Assembly (NCBI GenBank): GCA_022560025.1 | Contig: JAFISE010000333.1 | Span: 7,591-19,564 of the forward strand | DNA from: Stagonosporopsis chrysanthemi | Lineage: Eukaryota > Ascomycota > Dothideomycetes > Pleosporales > Didymellaceae | Direction of reading: 5' to 3' | DNA: 11,974 nucleotides | Shown: piece after piece, positions 1 to 8,277 of the stretch | Layout of the letters: every line of letters starts with the position of its first letter | How positions within the stretch are numbered: position 1 is the first letter of the stretch | Notes under the pieces: model-generated | Seen by the model: the letters and a program-made list of their open reading frames with translations, nothing else | What the model was told of the DNA's origin: nothing | Database searches by the model: none | Translations under genes and position numbers: made by a program

Positions 1-76
1 AAAGTCTCTGTCTCGACGGTTTTTGTTGGGGCGTGTTGGAAGCATTTATCTCCGGGTGTTTTGCCGAGTTTTTTTT

Positions 77-101
77 CCCCCCCCCCCCCCCCCCCCCCCC
101 C
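77..101 (+). repeat. Poly-C tract, 25 nt, after a T run
   Basis: Eight T (69-76) run directly into 25 uninterrupted C (77-101). The tract is non-coding. It could be a genuine homopolymer, since shorter C runs occur in the introns of the ATPase inhibitor gene. It could also be a collapse or misjoin artefact, because a much longer C tract ends the window on the other side. Confidence 0.9.
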
Positions 102-1090
102 GAGTGTGGATGATCCGTCACTCATCTTCTTGCCCGTGTGTGCATTTCCCAGATGCACATGGGCTTAGATTTCCATCCTGTGCTCAAACGTTGTGACATT
201 CTAAGGGGTAGCGCGATGGCCTACTGCCACGGTGGAGTGATGTTTTTTTTGTTTTTCCGGAAGCACGTTCACAGATCAGAAATTGCTTTTGCGGATTGTA
301 CACAATGTCTTTTCCAACATTTGTGCATGGCTAGAACTCCGGACTGGTGGGAAATTGTACTTGGTGCGGTTGTGCTTCAATTACGCTAGCGGTGGCTCTA
401 TTCGGCTGTGCAATAATGAGGTCAGCAGCCTTCGAGCAGAACCTCGGAACAGCAGCAGGCAGTAATACTCTTCAGAAACTGACTGGTGGTACGAAGTCTT
501 ATCTGTCACCTACAACTCACATAGTGTTTCCTAAGATTATGTTGCAGTTACTGCAGGCTGATGACCTCACATTTTCTGTGCCTAACTATTTGATGGTGAA
601 CCAACCCCGTGGCTAGATCGAGCGAAATGACGTCGTAGGCAGAAAGTGACATCTGCCACCTCACGCGATACTTGGAAAGGATAGTTCATGCTCTCAACAA
701 AGCGTTGGCTAGCTGCTTGCCAGCCTAGTTAGTGAATTGCACATGAAGCCGGCACCAGGTGGTGCAACAATTCGCTTTGTCGACCCCTCAATTGGATGAC
801 ATAAGCTCCCCATGAGACTACAACTCCCATGATATCTGTATGCAAAGTAAGTAACATTGCAGTAGCACTTGCAGGTAAGCCTGTGTATCAATCTCAAGAG
901 CTGTATCCATGGCGGTACGATACCACAGGGGTTGAAATCTTGCAGGGAGCCGATGTTAGTTGATGAAGGGCGCAATGACGGAAACACAGAAACGCTATTC
1001 AGCGGCCGAACCAGTGTTGAAGGTGCAAAACGCTTACTAAACAACAGCTGCGTACAGTATAGCGGGGTTGTTGTTAGTCCGAGTACTTAG

Positions 1091-1098
1091 TATATAAG
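1091..1098 (+). promoter_or_regulatory. TATA box of the NmrA-like gene
   Basis: The octamer TATATAAG lies 79 nt upstream of the chosen ATG at 1177. A start of transcription about 30 nt downstream (around 1120-1130) would give a leader of roughly 50 nt. It would also place the in-frame ATG at 1105 upstream of the transcript, which is part of the reason for choosing 1177. The same octamer recurs at 2428-2435. Confidence 0.55.
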
Positions 1099-1176
1099 AA
1101 GTTAATGGTCCTGACTGGTCACCTATATCACAAGTCTGCTATCACCGTTTACTGCCTCTCTTGCATCCACACTATA

Positions 1177-2130
1177 ATGGCACCTACCATCCTCATCGCC
1201 GGCGCAACTGGCAACACAGGCCAAGAAACTGTTCGATCACTCTCAAAGTTGCTCAAAACCAGCAAGACTTTCTCTGGCTACCGGCTGCTCGCTCAGACAC
1301 GTTCGTCGAAAAGCGCAGTCGCACAGCAGCTGGCCAAACTGCCCTATGTCGAAGTCGTAGAGTACGCCTGGTCCGAGATCACCTCGGATTGGCTTCGTAA
1401 ACAGGAGGTAGTCCGAGCCTTCATTGCATCGCACAACCTGCCCAACCATTTCGCTGAGGAATCCACGTTCCACGTTGCCCTGCTCAAGGCAGGCGTCAAA
1501 TACGTGGTCAGAATCTCTACAACGGCTGCCAACGTTTTCCCATCCAATGAGACGTACTACCCGCGTACGCACTGGGCCATTGAGGCCCTCCTGAGCTCCC
1601 CCGAGTTCGATGATCTTCACTGGAGTTCGCTACAGCCCAATGGCTTCGTCAACTATGTTCTCGTACCTGCGGCGGAAGCAGTCCGGGCCCATCGCAAAGG
1701 TGAGAAGCAGGATACGCTTCGTATACTGTTGGATGAGGACACGCCCACGGGCGTCGTTCATCCCGACGACGTTGGAAATTTTGCCGCGCATCTGCTGGTC
1801 CAGGAAGACACCGCCGCGCACAACAAGCGCAAGTACGTTCTCAATGGGCCCGAGGACGTGACCGGAGCACAGATCGTGAAGCTTGTTGAGGAGGCTATCG
1901 GCGGCAAAGTTAAGGACGTCAGCTTCAAGGACGTGTCGTTCATCGACGATATGGCTGCTAATTCCAAGGAGTCGAAGAATGTTATTCTGTCGATCAAACA
2001 TGCCCCGGAGACATCGTGGGCAGGGAAGGCGTCTGTATCTACGACTAGCAAGGAGGTGCTTGAAATTGCTCCTCCGACGAGGACGCTTGCTGATACGTGG
2101 AAGGAGGTCCTTGGAGATGCGGCGAGCTGA
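1177..2130 (+). CDS. NmrA-like NAD(P)-binding Rossmann protein (atypical SDR)
   Basis: A single-exon gene of 317 residues, close to the usual length of fungal NmrA-like/HSCARG-type proteins. The N-terminus has a beta strand followed by the dinucleotide loop GATGNTG (G9, G12, G15). Family-typical blocks follow: a strand ending in VVRIST (about 110-115), HWAIE at 132-136, QPNGF at 153-157, and HPDDVGNFAAHLL around 195-207. The YxxxK dyad of classical short-chain dehydrogenases reads Y128-x3-H132, as expected for atypical members that act as redox sensors or as reductases on unknown substrates. An in-frame ATG at 1105 would add 24 residues ahead of the first strand. I reject it because it follows the TATA box by only a few bases and the Rossmann strand fits a start at 1177. 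A five-residue unit, KDVSF, occurs twice in tandem at 246-255. The protein is probably cytosolic; no signal peptide is seen. Substrate and role are unknown: the name recalls nitrogen regulator NmrA, but most paralogues do not have that role. Confidence 0.9.
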   Translation: MAPTILIAGATGNTGQETVRSLSKLLKTSKTFSGYRLLAQTRSSKSAVAQQLAKLPYVEVVEYAWSEITSDWLRKQEVVRAFIASHNLPNHFAEESTFHVALLKAGVKYVVRISTTAANVFPSNETYYPRTHWAIEALLSSPEFDDLHWSSLQPNGFVNYVLVPAAEAVRAHRKGEKQDTLRILLDEDTPTGVVHPDDVGNFAAHLLVQEDTAAHNKRKYVLNGPEDVTGAQIVKLVEEAIGGKVKDVSFKDVSFIDDMAANSKESKNVILSIKHAPETSWAGKASVSTTSKEVLEIAPPTRTLADTWKEVLGDAAS

Positions 2131-2427
2131 ACATGGAAATACTTCTTGATGTAGCCTGTCGTAGATGGAACTTTGAAATCAGCAAGTAGGCTGCCCTTCT
2201 AACTGATGCTTACACCTTTGCAGACATGCAATTGAGGCACACAGCCATCACCATCTGCTGCTGACAGAATTGCTATTCTTTTTAAACTTCAAATGATGAA
2301 CGAGGAGGTCGTGCAGGTCAATTTCATGGTTGTCCAAGACTACGTTCGGTTGCCTCCAGCCGTCACCAGCGGAGAGCAATTGTGCAAAACTGAGTCATTA
2401 CCGGGACTTTTACAGGTAGCTGAAGTC

Positions 2428-2435
2428 TATATAAG
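2428..2435 (+). promoter_or_regulatory. Candidate TATA box upstream of the GFA-like gene
   Basis: TATATAAG, identical to the box in front of the NmrA-like gene. It lies 333 nt from the GFA-like start codon, so if it is used the 5' leader would be about 300 nt and contain upstream ATGs. Assignment to this gene rests on position alone. Confidence 0.35.
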
Positions 2436-2479
2436 CATGGGAAACTAGAGACATGAGTCAGAGATGCCTGGGAAACGGA

Positions 2480-2522
2480 GTGCACTTTGTTGTTTGTGCA
2501 CTTCATTTTTTGTGCACTTCAT
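2480..2522. repeat. Three GTGCAC palindromes at 16-nt spacing
   Basis: The palindrome GTGCAC begins at 2480, 2496 and 2512, a regular 16-nt step. The last two copies sit inside an exact 14-nt direct repeat, TTTGTGCACTTCAT, at 2493-2506 and 2509-2522. The array lies about 50-90 nt downstream of the TATA box at 2428, so it may be a short tandem repeat in the leader or a set of protein-binding sites. No known factor is assigned. Confidence 0.7.
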
Positions 2523-2760
2523 GTTTCGTCCAAGTCTGGATTTTTAATCTACCTCCACCTTGCGAAACGGACGACCTAGGATTGGATTTGTGGTGTAATA
2601 CAATTCAAGAAACATGCGCTCGTACGAACTTTCTATAAACACGACAGCAGCCTTCGCATGGTCGCAACCAAGAACTCCTACAACACGCTCATCAGTACAG
2701 TACTCTGCTGTTCCAAAGTGCAACCAGCAATTTGCAGTCTGATTCACCGCTTCAATAAAG

Positions 2761-3461
2761 ATGTCCCTTGACTATGATTCAAAGGTACAGAAAGAGGGAG
2801 ATTTAGTCAACGCACCATCATCCCTCTCCGTTCGTGGTTCGGACAAGACAACCCCCTACATTCCACGCGCTGGCGTGGCCACTGATGGCTGGTCGACGGA
2901 GGACAAAGCAACAGCGACCTGCTTTTGCGGTGCCGTACAACTCGCCTTCGTAAGTGTACTTGCTTCTTCAACGCATCATCCTGTGACAGATCATCCCTCC
3001 ACCTGATATCTCCTACCACCACGCCCCAAAATATTCTTTGCAAGCATACTTATACAGCCCAGCCAACCGCCGCCCCTGGCCTCGTCGACTCCTTTGTCTG
3101 TAACTGCACGGACTGCCGCAAGCTCACCGCCTCAATGTTCACATCCGCGTTCATCATCAACGATGCCTACCTCAAGCACCTGCGCGGTCAAGCCAACCTC
3201 AAGACCTACGCTCAGAACGCCTCCATCGCCAGCGGCACACTGATGACGAATTATTTCTGCGACACCTGTGGAACCCTCATGTACCGTGTTGCTGAGAGGC
3301 TGCCCGGCCACAGCTTGCTAAGATTGGGCACGGTCGACGACTTCAATCTCGCTGAGACGAAACTCAAACCCAGGACGGAGGTATTTACTAAGGATCGCGT
3401 GGGCTGGTTTGGGGGCGTGCCTGGGGAGCATGTCAAGAGTTTCGAAGGGAGTCCGGCGTGA
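2761..3461 (+). CDS. GFA/CENP-V domain zinc-binding protein
   Basis: Two exons, 2761-2949 and 3063-3461, with a 113-nt intron (donor GTAAGT at 2950, acceptor CAG ending at 3062) falling between codons. The product has 195 residues. The intron was placed where the conserved domain resumes: CFCGAVQLAF is followed directly by PTAAPGLV. The first 50 residues are a variable, polar extension. The domain shows the expected cysteine pattern: C54 and C56 (CFC), C76, C78 and C81 (CNCTDC), and C129 and C132 (CDTCG), which in this family bind zinc. Later blocks such as LRLGTVDDF and DRVGWFGG also match fungal members. The family is named after a bacterial glutathione-dependent formaldehyde-activating enzyme, but catalysis has not been established for most members, so the reaction here is unknown. 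No targeting signal is visible. The 5' leader and promoter are uncertain. Confidence 0.9.
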
Positions 3462-4061
3462 AGCTCTGCAATATAAAGCGTGTTGTAGGTAGAGAACATG
3501 TCAAATTATTGTGATTTCGCGGCTTAATTTTTCGAGATGATGTTTCCAGGCGTGGCTGGCCAAGAGCCTTGGAGATGGGGACAAGACGCGCTCCGGCGCG
3601 CTCGGCTCAGACATCGTCAAACAACGCATCGACACAGCCGACACAGCCACAGTGGTAGCGCCGTCGTGGCCTGTGCTTTCCCTCTGTAGTCGTGACTTCC
3701 AATTCCCATCACGGTGCCTGACGATCAGCGCCATGCTCGCCACCATGTTCGTCCCCACACTCGCTACCGATCCTTGCTTCATTGACACCCGCAGTTCTCT
3801 CATTGGGTCCCAAGCCTAACAGCTGTTGTCCCGTGAACGTCAATGCGTAGAAGTGCGTTGTCTGCACTCGGTGAGGTTGGCAACACGCCAATGCGTACGG
3901 CGGCTTGGTGAGCGTCATGGCAGCGTCGTGCTTTCTTGGTCCAAGCCTCCAATAAGCCAGCCGGCTACCTAGCCGGGCATACAGCACCTAGTCAAACAAG
4001 CAGTACTCAATAAATGATAGTCTTCCTATTGTCTCGCTATCCACCCTGTATTGCTGTAACG
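3462..4061. other. Intergenic region between GFA-like and PEBP-like genes
   Basis: A 600-nt non-coding stretch. AATATAAA at about 3470-3477, just after the GFA-like stop codon, could act in 3' end formation. The open frames here (for instance 3501-3803 on the minus strand) have no recognisable product. An AT-rich CAATAAATG segment near 4007-4015 is the only TATA-like stretch close to the PEBP-like start. Confidence 0.55.
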
Positions 4062-4926
4062 ATGTTGTTCAGGTCCATTTTTGCAATTGCTGCGCTTGCG
4101 AGTTGCACACACGCTCAAGCAGAAGACATCCCAGACGATGAACGTCTCGATGTCGTCTTCGGTCCACGCCCAATCCACGCTCCAGGCGCGCTGATGCACC
4201 CAGGGTGTACGTTCATACCAACCCGATGCTCCCTCGTAAACTAACAACCCAGACATGTCCAGCACCCCCAACATCAGCACCCCTACTTGGGATCCCTCCA
4301 ATCCCTCCGGACTCATCCTCATGGTCGACCTCGATTGGCCATTGGAAAACGAACGCGTCTCGCGCCTGCACTGGCTAGCCACCAACCTCGCACTCTCCAG
4401 CAACAGCGTTCCCCCAGACGGCAACACCACCGCCCTCCTCACCATTCCAGACCCGCACACGGTAACCTACATGCCCCCGGCTCCACCCATCGGCGACGTA
4501 GCGCACAGTTACGCCTTCTACCTCTTCGCGGTACCGCCCTCCTTCTCCCTACCCTCGCGGTACCTGGACCTAGACGCTGGCGACTCAGTCGACGAGAATG
4601 GCACTCTGACCGGCGCCGAGACACGGGCGCCGTTCAACGTGAACCAGTTTCTCCTCGATTGCGGGCTAGACGAGGAGGATCAATTGGCGCGGAACCACGT
4701 ACGGGTGAGGAATCTCGCGGGCCATCCAACAACAACTTTTCCGCCGCCGAGACAGGCTACGGGGACGATTGAAGATGCGGTTCCTGAGCAGAGTACTACG
4801 GCGAGGCCCAGCCAAAGCGCTGTGTCCACTAGTGGAGCGGGAGGGAGAGCAGGGGAGGTGGGAATAGTGCTATGGGTGTGGAGTGTGATGGCTGTACTCA
4901 GCGGCATGATGTGTTTTGTCTTTTGA
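4062..4926 (+). CDS. Secreted PEBP-like protein with GPI-anchor-type tail
   Basis: Two exons, 4062-4206 and 4253-4926, with a 46-nt intron (donor GTACGT, branch-like CTAAC at 4241-4245, acceptor CAG ending at 4252) that splits a Tyr codon, residue 49. The product has 272 residues. Residues 1-20 form a signal peptide (positive residue, hydrophobic core, then THAQA before ED). The phosphatidylethanolamine-binding protein fold shows in the DLDWP motif at 74-78 (canonical DPDAP-type ligand pocket), LHW at 87-89, and the spaced signature Y121, P123-P124, P126-P127, G129, H133, Y135. Candidate N-glycosylation sites are N55, N106 and N164. A Ser/Thr/Pro-rich linker (about 205-245) leads to small residues (SGAGG, 242-246) and a hydrophobic C-terminal segment (about 250-272), the layout of a GPI-anchored cell-wall or membrane protein. 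An ATG at 4014 is in frame but would add 16 residues that spoil the signal peptide. The ligand and function are unknown. Confidence 0.85.
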
Positions 4927-5374
4927 AAAGGGGCTGGTGGCGCAGGCTCATACGATGTAATGATTGAACACTGTAAAATAGAGTAAGAATCAAGATGCGC
5001 AGACTTTTTAACCCGCTCGCGCATTTCAGGGCGTACTTTCCAAAATCTAAGACATCGAATTTGCACTTGTGAGCTCTTTCTGCTGAGCGTGACTGCGTAT
5101 ACTGTCCTTCAGCGAGGATTGAGGCGAGTTCAGTTTTTACGGAAGCAGGGTTGAGAGCACAATAAGATCGCGACAGTGACGAACGTGGAACAACAATTGG
5201 TTGATTGTACAATGCAGAAAGCGACACTCTATACATCAATACCTTGAACCCATGCCAATGCACCTGTCTGTTATATTCCTCCATAAGCACTCTTCATGAA
5301 ACACCCCTCATAAAGCACTTAGTAAAAATTGATCATTACCAAGCAACCCTGCCAAAACACACCTTCCCTTTCCC
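4927..5374. other. Convergent intergenic region
   Basis: This 448-nt spacer lies between two convergent genes and so should hold both 3' untranslated regions. It is AT-richer than the flanking exons. I see no gene, repeat or RNA structure in it. Confidence 0.55.
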
Positions 5375-7220
5375 TCACTTCGGATCCACCACTCCCTCCA
5401 CCTCCGGAAAGAACTCTACAAACCCGCCATTCCACTCCACCCCATGTACATCTGGTTCATCAGCGGGCTTACCATCCTTCCACACGCGCGGCCTTCCCCA
5501 CCGACAATGGACCCAGCCCTGCATCAGCCGGCGCTCACAGAAGCCCTCCTCGGTATCGCTCTCAAACCCTCCGCGTCGATACGCCACAACCCCCGGCATA
5601 ATCGCGATCTGCACCGTCGCCTCGTCGGCGCTCATTCTCTCGAGCTCTGTCTCGTTCAGACCAGCACGGCGCGTCTTTTCGGCGGCTGAGAGATTGTCGT
5701 CCTCGCGTGGGTGCGTGGACAGCATCGAGAGGCGGTTGAAATACTCCATTTCGCCCGGCAAGAAGGGTTCGTTCTTGAAAACAGGAGCGAAGTGGTAGAA
5801 GGTGTGGGGGGAGAGGCGCATGTGCAGGCTGAGTAGACCGGCGTGAGTGATGAGGGCGTGGAGGGACTCGAGGTCAATGAAGTCTGAGTATTTGGAGTGA
5901 GGCAAGAGATGCAGGAGAGGAGAGAGATGTGTGAACAATGCGGCAGCGATGCGGGAGACATGGTTGTTGAAGTCGGCGGGGAGATGGAGGGAGGGAGCCA
6001 CATCGGGTGAGGGTGTTTTGGCCTTCCGCAGCGAAGTCGAAGAAGTGGACTCGAGAAACCCGCGGATCTTACGTGCATACAGCGCTGTGCGATCGAAGCC
6101 TGTTCATCTCACGTCAGTCATCCAGTCAACATGTACTGGGGAGGAAACCGAACATACCATCCTTGTGTCTATGCGCGAATTGCAACGCACTCACTTCCTG
6201 AATCTGCGTCTTTGTACCCCCAAAGAACAAATGCTGGAACACCTGCTCAACAATCACATTCCCCAGCACCGCACAAACCAGGGCCTCCCTCTTCTCCTTC
6301 TCAAGGAACAGTGCTTCCCACCCATTCGCGCCACCAGGTCCGCCCGACGCCACACAGCCGATGATCTTCACAGTCTCTTTGGGCAAGCTGCTCAGTACGG
6401 AGCGTAGCCGCGTGGCATCAGCAAGAAAGTTGAAGTGTGAGGCTGTGAAGCGACTGATCTGGAAGGTGAGCTCGCGCAGACCATCGCGGATCTCGGTGTC
6501 GCGGCAAGCAGAGGCGGGTTCGGGGAAGGAGTTGAGGAGCGCGGAGGTGTTGTTGCCGTTTGAGGCGAGGAGGTCGCGGGCGTAACGGTTGGGTTGTGTG
6601 AACCGTGTTTCTGCGGCAAAGCGGGAGCCCGAGGTGACTTTACCGAGCGATCCTTGCTGGCTAGAAGTCGTCAGGCTGGAGGGCGTGGGGGGCTGCTTTG
6701 GCCCTGCCGCCGAGGAGAGTTCAGAATGTTCAGCGTCATCGAATCTGACTGTGAGAGACTTCCTCGTCTTTGCAGGTGTTGAGTGGGATCTCTTCTCGTG
6801 CCTGAGAAGTGCGTTCCTGTCGTCTTCTTCCTGGCGGAATTGTAGTTCAAGCTCCTCTTGACAGACAAATTCTTCTTGGAGGCTGGCCTTCACCACCTCC
6901 GTATTGTTCCCCTTACCAATCGCCAACCGCGCTTTCCGCAAAGCCTCGTTCGCATTCTGCACATTGGCCTTCTGCTCGATGTGTGTAAGCTTTCGGATGC
7001 GCTTTTGCGGTGGCTGCGGCGACCGAACGCCATAGTACGGGTCTTTGCCGTTTAATGCGTGGTCAAGACTGGGGCTGCTCTCAAGACCGGAACACTCGAC
7101 ATCTTCATCCTGATCGAAACCCCCGGTAGAGCGAGCTTTGCGCTTGCCGAGAACACTGTCAGGTGGTGGGGAGGAGAAAAACGTGCTGATCTTGCGGACG
7201 CTGCTGTTAATGTACTCCAT
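5375..7220 (-). CDS. Unassigned nuclear-type protein, 595 residues
   Basis: Two exons, 7220-6158 and 6099-5375, joined across a 58-nt intron (donor GTATGT at 6157, acceptor CAG ending at 6100) that splits a Gly codon, residue 355. The start at 7220 is the first ATG of the open frame, with A at -3 and G at +4; the frame upstream of it begins only on a GTG. I do not recognise the family. Residues 1-80 are polar and disordered-looking, with two basic clusters resembling nuclear localisation signals, GKRKAR (25-30) and QKRIRK (72-77). Residues about 79-143 are charged and likely helical or coiled coil. Residues 145-240 are Ser/Thr/Pro-rich and contain TPAKTRKS, a plausible phosphorylation region. 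From about 245 to 500 the sequence is hydrophobic-patterned and probably helical, with a glycine-rich SGGPGGANG at 292-300. The C-terminal 60 residues contain closely spaced Trp residues and an acidic end. A nuclear role is inferred only from the basic clusters. Confidence 0.8.
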
Positions 7221-8277
7221 AATCGCGACAGTGGTTGAGGGAATATTGCAAGATGCAGGAGAATAGAAACTGTCCACAATTCACTCCACAAATGAGGGTG
7301 AAGAGAATTGAATCAGATCCGAATGGCGACGACAAAATAAAACCCAATTTCTCCGCTTTGTCTCCCAGCGCATGCCACATGACCTTTGTTCTCCAACCGC
7401 AAGCCATTTGCTAGGTCGGAAGGGATGCAGTTTGCCTACGAACAAAGACATTTGCGGTGCGGGTCGCTGTAGCCACAAAATGCAACAATAGACACGCCAA
7501 CCTGAAACATCCCTGAGAAAAAGGGAATGGGTGCGGAGTTTGGATCGTAGCATTAGCTGTTCGTGATGTGGTGCCTTGGAGCGCTGTCCTTTGAGCACTG
7601 CGCAGCGCTTTCTCATTGTGAAGGTGTCGGCATTACTGTGGCGAAGTAGAAGTGTTTGCTGCGTCGGTGGAACAGGGCCAGAAGCGTTTGCTTCGATCAA
7701 TCAGCGCCAGTGTGACACAATCCACTTCCTTCGAATTATTGAAAGGCACTCTCCGTTAAGTTGAAGGGTTTCAGAGGCGTGTCTGTAAGCTTCGGCGAGG
7801 CCATGCTTCATTAGTTAGTACAAGGCGTTAACTACAAGAGCCTCCTGCACAGGAAGAAGAGATAAGCAAGTGCACACAGGAAACGAGGCGGAGGAAACTT
7901 GCAAAGTCTACATTGAAATGGAAATCTTTTTTGGATAACAACTGAGGGATCGTAAAAAACCTGGACATCTAGCCTTCGTGCACGAAGACACGCCGCCTAC
8001 GCGGAGCAAAACCAAGCCATTAACTCATCAGAGACGAGAGTCGAGGGAAACACCCAGGACAGTGTACTTGAGGGCCGTATAAACTTGTAAGGAGAGCAGG
8101 AATCGATGCGGTGTAAGATGTGATGACATGATGAAGATTTGGGAATCTAACGAAGAGCAAAAGCCCCCAGCACCCTAGGGCACCTCTCATGCCATTAGGG
8201 ACGACGGGACGTCGTTACCCGTATCAAGATGCACCACGAATTCCGTGCTTTTTACTTCATGTTGATTTTAGCATAAT
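7221..8277. other. Spacer between 14-3-3 3' end and the unassigned gene's start
   Basis: About 1.06 kb, both flanking genes on the minus strand. It should hold the 14-3-3 3' untranslated region (right part) and the promoter and leader of the unassigned gene (left part). A 139-codon minus-strand frame at 7281-7700 has no recognisable features and I do not call it. A perfect 14-nt palindrome lies at 7974-7987. No tRNA was seen. Confidence 0.55.
7974..7987. repeat. 14-nt perfect palindrome CTTCGTGCACGAAG
   Basis: CTTCGTG is followed immediately by its reverse complement CACGAAG, so this is a perfect two-fold symmetric site with GTGCAC at the centre. It lies about 300 nt downstream of the 14-3-3 stop codon and 750 nt upstream of the unassigned gene. 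A dimeric DNA-binding protein site is possible; chance is also possible. Confidence 0.6.

Larger units (their letters stand above)
1..1176. other. Left non-coding region
   Basis: I see no supportable gene here. The open frames are short, most lack an ATG near their 5' end (those beginning at 138 and 347 open on GTG), and none of the translations on either strand resembles a family I know. No tRNA-like cloverleaf or rRNA segment was seen. The right end (about 900-1176) presumably holds the promoter of the NmrA-like gene. The first 76 bases are separated from the rest by a long C tract and may not be truly contiguous with it. Confidence 0.6.
2131..2760. other. Intergenic region between NmrA-like and GFA-like genes
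   Basis: This 630-nt stretch holds the 3' end of the NmrA-like transcript and the promoter and leader of the next gene. It contains a TATA box at 2428 and a three-fold GTGCAC repeat at 2480-2522. Several ATGs, including one at 2453 opening a 61-codon frame, lie between that TATA box and the GFA-like start. Either the leader carries upstream ORFs or transcription starts elsewhere. No other gene is recognised. Confidence 0.6.

Noticed and set aside
347..616. 89-codon plus-strand frame with a hydrophobic start resembling a small secreted protein
   Set aside because: It opens on GTG. The first true ATG, at 416, lies after the hydrophobic part, so no signal peptide would be made.
1105..1176. In-frame ATG giving a 341-residue NmrA-like protein
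   Set aside because: It follows the TATA box by 6 nt, so it is probably not transcribed, and the extra 24 residues precede the first Rossmann strand with no family counterpart that I know.
7221..7277. Upstream extension of the unassigned minus-strand gene by 19 residues
   Set aside because: The codon at 7277 is GTG; the first ATG in frame is at 7220 and has good context.
7281..7700. 139-codon minus-strand frame in the spacer
   Set aside because: No domain, poor composition and no splice or start support. It lies where the unassigned gene's promoter and leader should be.
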